From NCBI GenBank assembly GCA_011773795.1, contig WVWW01000007.1:50627-57988 (forward strand): DNA of 7,362 nucleotides, read 5' to 3'. The notes under the pieces were generated by a model that saw only the letters and a list, made by a program, of their open reading frames with translations, had not been told where the DNA came from and ran no database searches. Origin of the DNA: Acidobacteriota bacterium. Its GTDB lineage: Bacteria; Acidobacteriota; Polarisedimenticolia; Polarisedimenticolales; Polarisedimenticolaceae. Made by a program: the position numbers and the translations under genes. Of the stretch, positions 5,530-7,362 are shown one piece after another (within the stretch, counting starts at the first letter, position 1; each line of letters starts with the position of its first letter).

Positions 5530-6757
5530 GGTTGCGTTGTGGTGTCTCGCTCCGCTCGCGTTGGCGGCCGACGACACCGGAAAGCGGGCCGAGCCGTGGC
5601 AGACCGCCTCTTGGCCGCAGTGGCGCGGACCCGATCGCACCGGAGTTTCCGAAGAGACCGGACTCGCGGCGTCGTGGCCCGAAAGCGGCCCGAAGGAACT
5701 GTGGCGCCGTCCGCTCGGTCAGGGGTTCTCGGCCATTGTCGTCGACGCCGGACGGCTCTACACGCAATACGGCGCGGGCGACGCTGCCTACCTGGCCGCT
5801 CTCTCTGCGGCCGACGGGAGCGAGCTCTGGAAGGTGCATACCGGCACGAGCTTCAAGGACAGTTACGGCAACGGGCCCCGCGCGACACCGACGCTCGAGG
5901 CCGGCATCCTGTACGCGCTGAGCTCGTCGGGGGACCTGCTCGCCGTGAAGGCATCGGATGGCGAGGTGGTTTGGCAGCACGACCTGCGCGAGGCATTCGG
6001 CGCGAAGCCGCCGCGCTGGGGGCTCTCCGGCTCGCCGCTGATCGAGGGTGATCTGGTGATCGTCAACCCCGGCGGCGACGAGGGTCGTTCGATCCTCGCA
6101 CTGGACAAGAACACGGGCGAGCTGCGCTGGTCCGCCCGGAATGACCGCGCCGGCTACGCGGGGCCCGTGGCGATGACCCTCGCGGGCGTGCGCCAGATCC
6201 TCGTCTTCGTCGGAGACAAGCTCGTTTCCCTCGACCCGGCGGACGGCGAGACGTTCTGGGAGCTAGGATGGAAGACGGACTGGGGCGTCAACGCCTCGAC
6301 ACCGATCCAGCTCGTCGGGAACCGCGTGTTCCTGTCGACCGGCTACGAGCGTGGAGCGATCATGCTCGAAGTGTCCAAGACCGAAAGCGGTGTGCAGGCC
6401 GAGGAGCTGTGGCGCAATCGGGAGATGCGCAACAAGTTCTCGAGCTCGGTCCTGTACGGTGGGATGCTCTACGGTTTCGACGAGGGCACGTTGAAATGCG
6501 TCGATCCTGCGAACGGGACGACCCGTTGGCGCCAGCGTGGCCTGGGGCACGGGTCGCTGTTCGCGGCCGACGGCAAGCTGATCGCGCTGTCCGACCGCGG
6601 TAAGCTGGTCCTGCTCGAGGCGACTCCGGAGGGTTACACGGAGCTCGGCTCGGTCGAGGCATTCAAGACGAAGACATGGACGGTGCCGACCCTGGCAGGG
6701 GGGCGCCTCTACGTGAGAGACGAGAAAGAGATCGTCGCCTTAGACATTTCGAGGTAG
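5504..6757 (+). CDS. Exported PQQ-like beta-propeller protein, 'WPQWRGP' type
   Basis: 417 residues. I place the start at 5504, not at the in-frame ATG at 5486, because AGAGG (5492-5496) lies 7 nt before it and because the shorter form begins directly with a signal peptide (MRVTRST, hydrophobic core, cleavage near APLALA-ADD, residues 16-24). The mature N terminus carries SWPQWRGPDRTGVS (36-49) and SWPESGPKELWRRPLGQGFS (57-76). This is the signature of a large family of exported PQQ-like propellers common in Planctomycetota, Acidobacteriota and relatives. Degenerate propeller blades follow to the end: W109, W157, W209, W252, W303 and W342 close repeats of 'G.lYal...dG...W'. It differs strongly from the propeller at 3092-4192 in blade sequence and N terminus, so the two are not recent duplicates. 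No catalytic motif or heme-binding CxxCH is present. A periplasmic location is likely; the molecular role is unknown. Confidence 0.85.
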   Translation: MRVTRSTILVALWCLAPLALAADDTGKRAEPWQTASWPQWRGPDRTGVSEETGLAASWPESGPKELWRRPLGQGFSAIVVDAGRLYTQYGAGDAAYLAALSAADGSELWKVHTGTSFKDSYGNGPRATPTLEAGILYALSSSGDLLAVKASDGEVVWQHDLREAFGAKPPRWGLSGSPLIEGDLVIVNPGGDEGRSILALDKNTGELRWSARNDRAGYAGPVAMTLAGVRQILVFVGDKLVSLDPADGETFWELGWKTDWGVNASTPIQLVGNRVFLSTGYERGAIMLEVSKTESGVQAEELWRNREMRNKFSSSVLYGGMLYGFDEGTLKCVDPANGTTRWRQRGLGHGSLFAADGKLIALSDRGKLVLLEATPEGYTELGSVEAFKTKTWTVPTLAGGRLYVRDEKEIVALDISR

Positions 6758-6820
6758 CGGCAAACGGAGATTCCGAGCCGCGAGAAACCGCGGACACGGG
6801 AAGTCCACGAGGAGTACGAC
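6758..6820 (+). other. 63-nt intergenic gap with a small GC hairpin
   Basis: This is the only real gap between genes in the window. CCGCG (6778-6782) and CGCGG (6789-6793) can form a 5-bp stem with a 6-nt loop, with no T-run behind it, so a factor-independent terminator is not supported. I see no convincing -35/-10 pair. The receptor is most simply read as co-transcribed with the upstream genes, with the hairpin perhaps modulating its level. Confidence 0.4.
6809..6814 (+). promoter_or_regulatory. Ribosome-binding site for the GTG start of the TonB-dependent receptor
   Basis: GAGGAG, 6 nt before GTG 6821, is the strongest Shine-Dalgarno match at any start in the window. No in-frame ATG precedes the signal peptide, so this site decides the unusual GTG start. 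Confidence 0.75.
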
Positions 6821-7362
6821 GTGTCAGGAAACAGCAAGAGGATTTCGATCTGGGGGCCGCTTGTGGCCCTCTTGTTGGCCGGCGGGTTCGTTTGGGCCGA
6901 GCCCGAGGCCGATGCGAAACCGAAAAAAGAAGATGGACAGGGAACCCTTGCGGAATACGTCAGTGTCGACGCCTCCGCGATCCCGCAGTCCAACACGATC
7001 GGAACCAAGCTCGCCGTGGACTCGCAATTGACGCCGGCGATCGTCGGAACCGTGTCTTCGGAGTTGATCAGGGAGCAGCAGGCCGTCAACCTGTCCGACG
7101 TGCTGGAAAACGTCTCAGGCTTGAACATCCAGGCCCAGAGCGGCGTGCACGAGTTCTTCACGCTGCGCGGTTTCGACTCGCTTTCCGGCGCGCTGGTCAT
7201 GATCGACGGCGCGGCGGTCCCGGAGGCGACGTTCTACCCGACCTACAACATCCAGGGTGTCGAGGTGCTGAAGGGCCCCGGCGGTTACCTTTACGGCGCC
7301 GACCCGATGGCGGGCGCGGTCAACATCGTCCGGAAGCAGCCCGTGCCGAACGATTTTCTGGG
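6821..7362 (+). CDS. TonB-dependent receptor, siderophore-receptor type, N-terminal part
   Basis: 180 complete codons are visible before the right edge cuts the gene. The start is GTG at 6821, supported by GAGGAG at 6809-6814 with a 6-nt spacer and by a signal peptide directly behind it: MSGNSKR, a hydrophobic core, cleavage likely after FVWA at residue 26. A short Lys/Glu-rich linker (27-40) leads to a TonB-box-like strand (EYVSVDAS, 45-52). The plug domain follows: TIGTKLAVDSQLTPAIVGTV (59-78), LSDVLENVSGLNI (91-103), FTLRGFD (113-119), VMIDG (126-130), VEVLKGPGGYLYGADPMAGAVNIVRKQP (147-174). These match the order and wording of ferric-siderophore receptor plugs. No N-terminal secretin-like signalling domain fits between the signal peptide and the plug, so it is probably not a transducer of the FecA kind. 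It should import a metal chelate, tetrapyrrole or other large ligand through the outer membrane; the ligand is unknown. Confidence 0.93.
   Translation, partial: MSGNSKRISIWGPLVALLLAGGFVWAEPEADAKPKKEDGQGTLAEYVSVDASAIPQSNTIGTKLAVDSQLTPAIVGTVSSELIREQQAVNLSDVLENVSGLNIQAQSGVHEFFTLRGFDSLSGALVMIDGAAVPEATFYPTYNIQGVEVLKGPGGYLYGADPMAGAVNIVRKQPVPNDFL

Noticed and set aside
4165..5640. 491-codon open frame on the minus strand across the radical SAM gene
   Set aside because: It lies opposite a gene with intact catalytic motifs. Long antisense frames are expected in GC-rich DNA, and its translation shows no recognisable domain.
3092..6757. The two propellers as PQQ-dependent alcohol dehydrogenases
   Set aside because: Both are shorter than quinoprotein dehydrogenases (about 600 residues) and lack recognisable catalytic residues, a disulfide ring motif or a heme-binding CxxCH. 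Only the repeat fold is shared.
6778..6793. Terminator between the second propeller gene and the receptor
   Set aside because: The stem is only 5 bp and has no following T-run, so it does not meet the pattern of a factor-independent terminator.

Overview
The window is GC-rich and densely coding. It carries one run of seven genes, all on the + strand, with both end genes cut by the window edges. Left to right: the 3' end of an ANL-superfamily (PaaK/LuxE-like) carboxylate-activating enzyme (1-492); an aldehyde dehydrogenase-superfamily reductase (492-1931); a group III iron-type alcohol dehydrogenase (1942-3108); an exported PQQ-like beta-propeller (3092-4192); a HemN-family radical SAM protein (4189-5520); a second exported PQQ-like beta-propeller (5504-6757); and the 5' end of a TonB-dependent outer-membrane receptor of siderophore-receptor type (6821 to the right edge). 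Junctions are very tight: TGATG, a 10-nt gap, a 17-nt overlap, ATGA, another 17-nt overlap, then a 63-nt gap. The first six genes are almost certainly one operon, and the receptor is probably its seventh gene.

Organism: the TonB receptor and the signal peptides indicate a Gram-negative (diderm) bacterium. High GC plus the 'WPQWRGP..TG' type of PQQ-like propeller is common in Planctomycetota, Acidobacteriota, Myxococcota and similar environmental lineages. I cannot assign a phylum. There are no RNA genes, mobile elements, CRISPR arrays or clear factor-independent terminators. Base composition looks uniform, with no obvious transfer boundary.

How the genes could work together (inference): the first three enzymes form a textbook carboxylate-to-alcohol series, with ATP-dependent acyl activation, reduction to the aldehyde, then reduction to the alcohol. 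The radical SAM enzyme belongs to the HemN family but sits among metabolic genes rather than heme-biosynthesis genes. That family also includes HemW chaperones, HutW/ChuW heme-degrading enzymes, methyltransferases and cyclopropanases. The two propellers carry export signals, and the receptor would import a ligand across the outer membrane. The best reading is an uncharacterised small-molecule pathway: either synthesis of a modified alcohol or aldehyde metabolite with uptake of it or its metal complex, or scavenging of a complex ligand. No gene shown fixes the substrate. The genes upstream of position 1 and downstream of 7362 would be the most informative addition.
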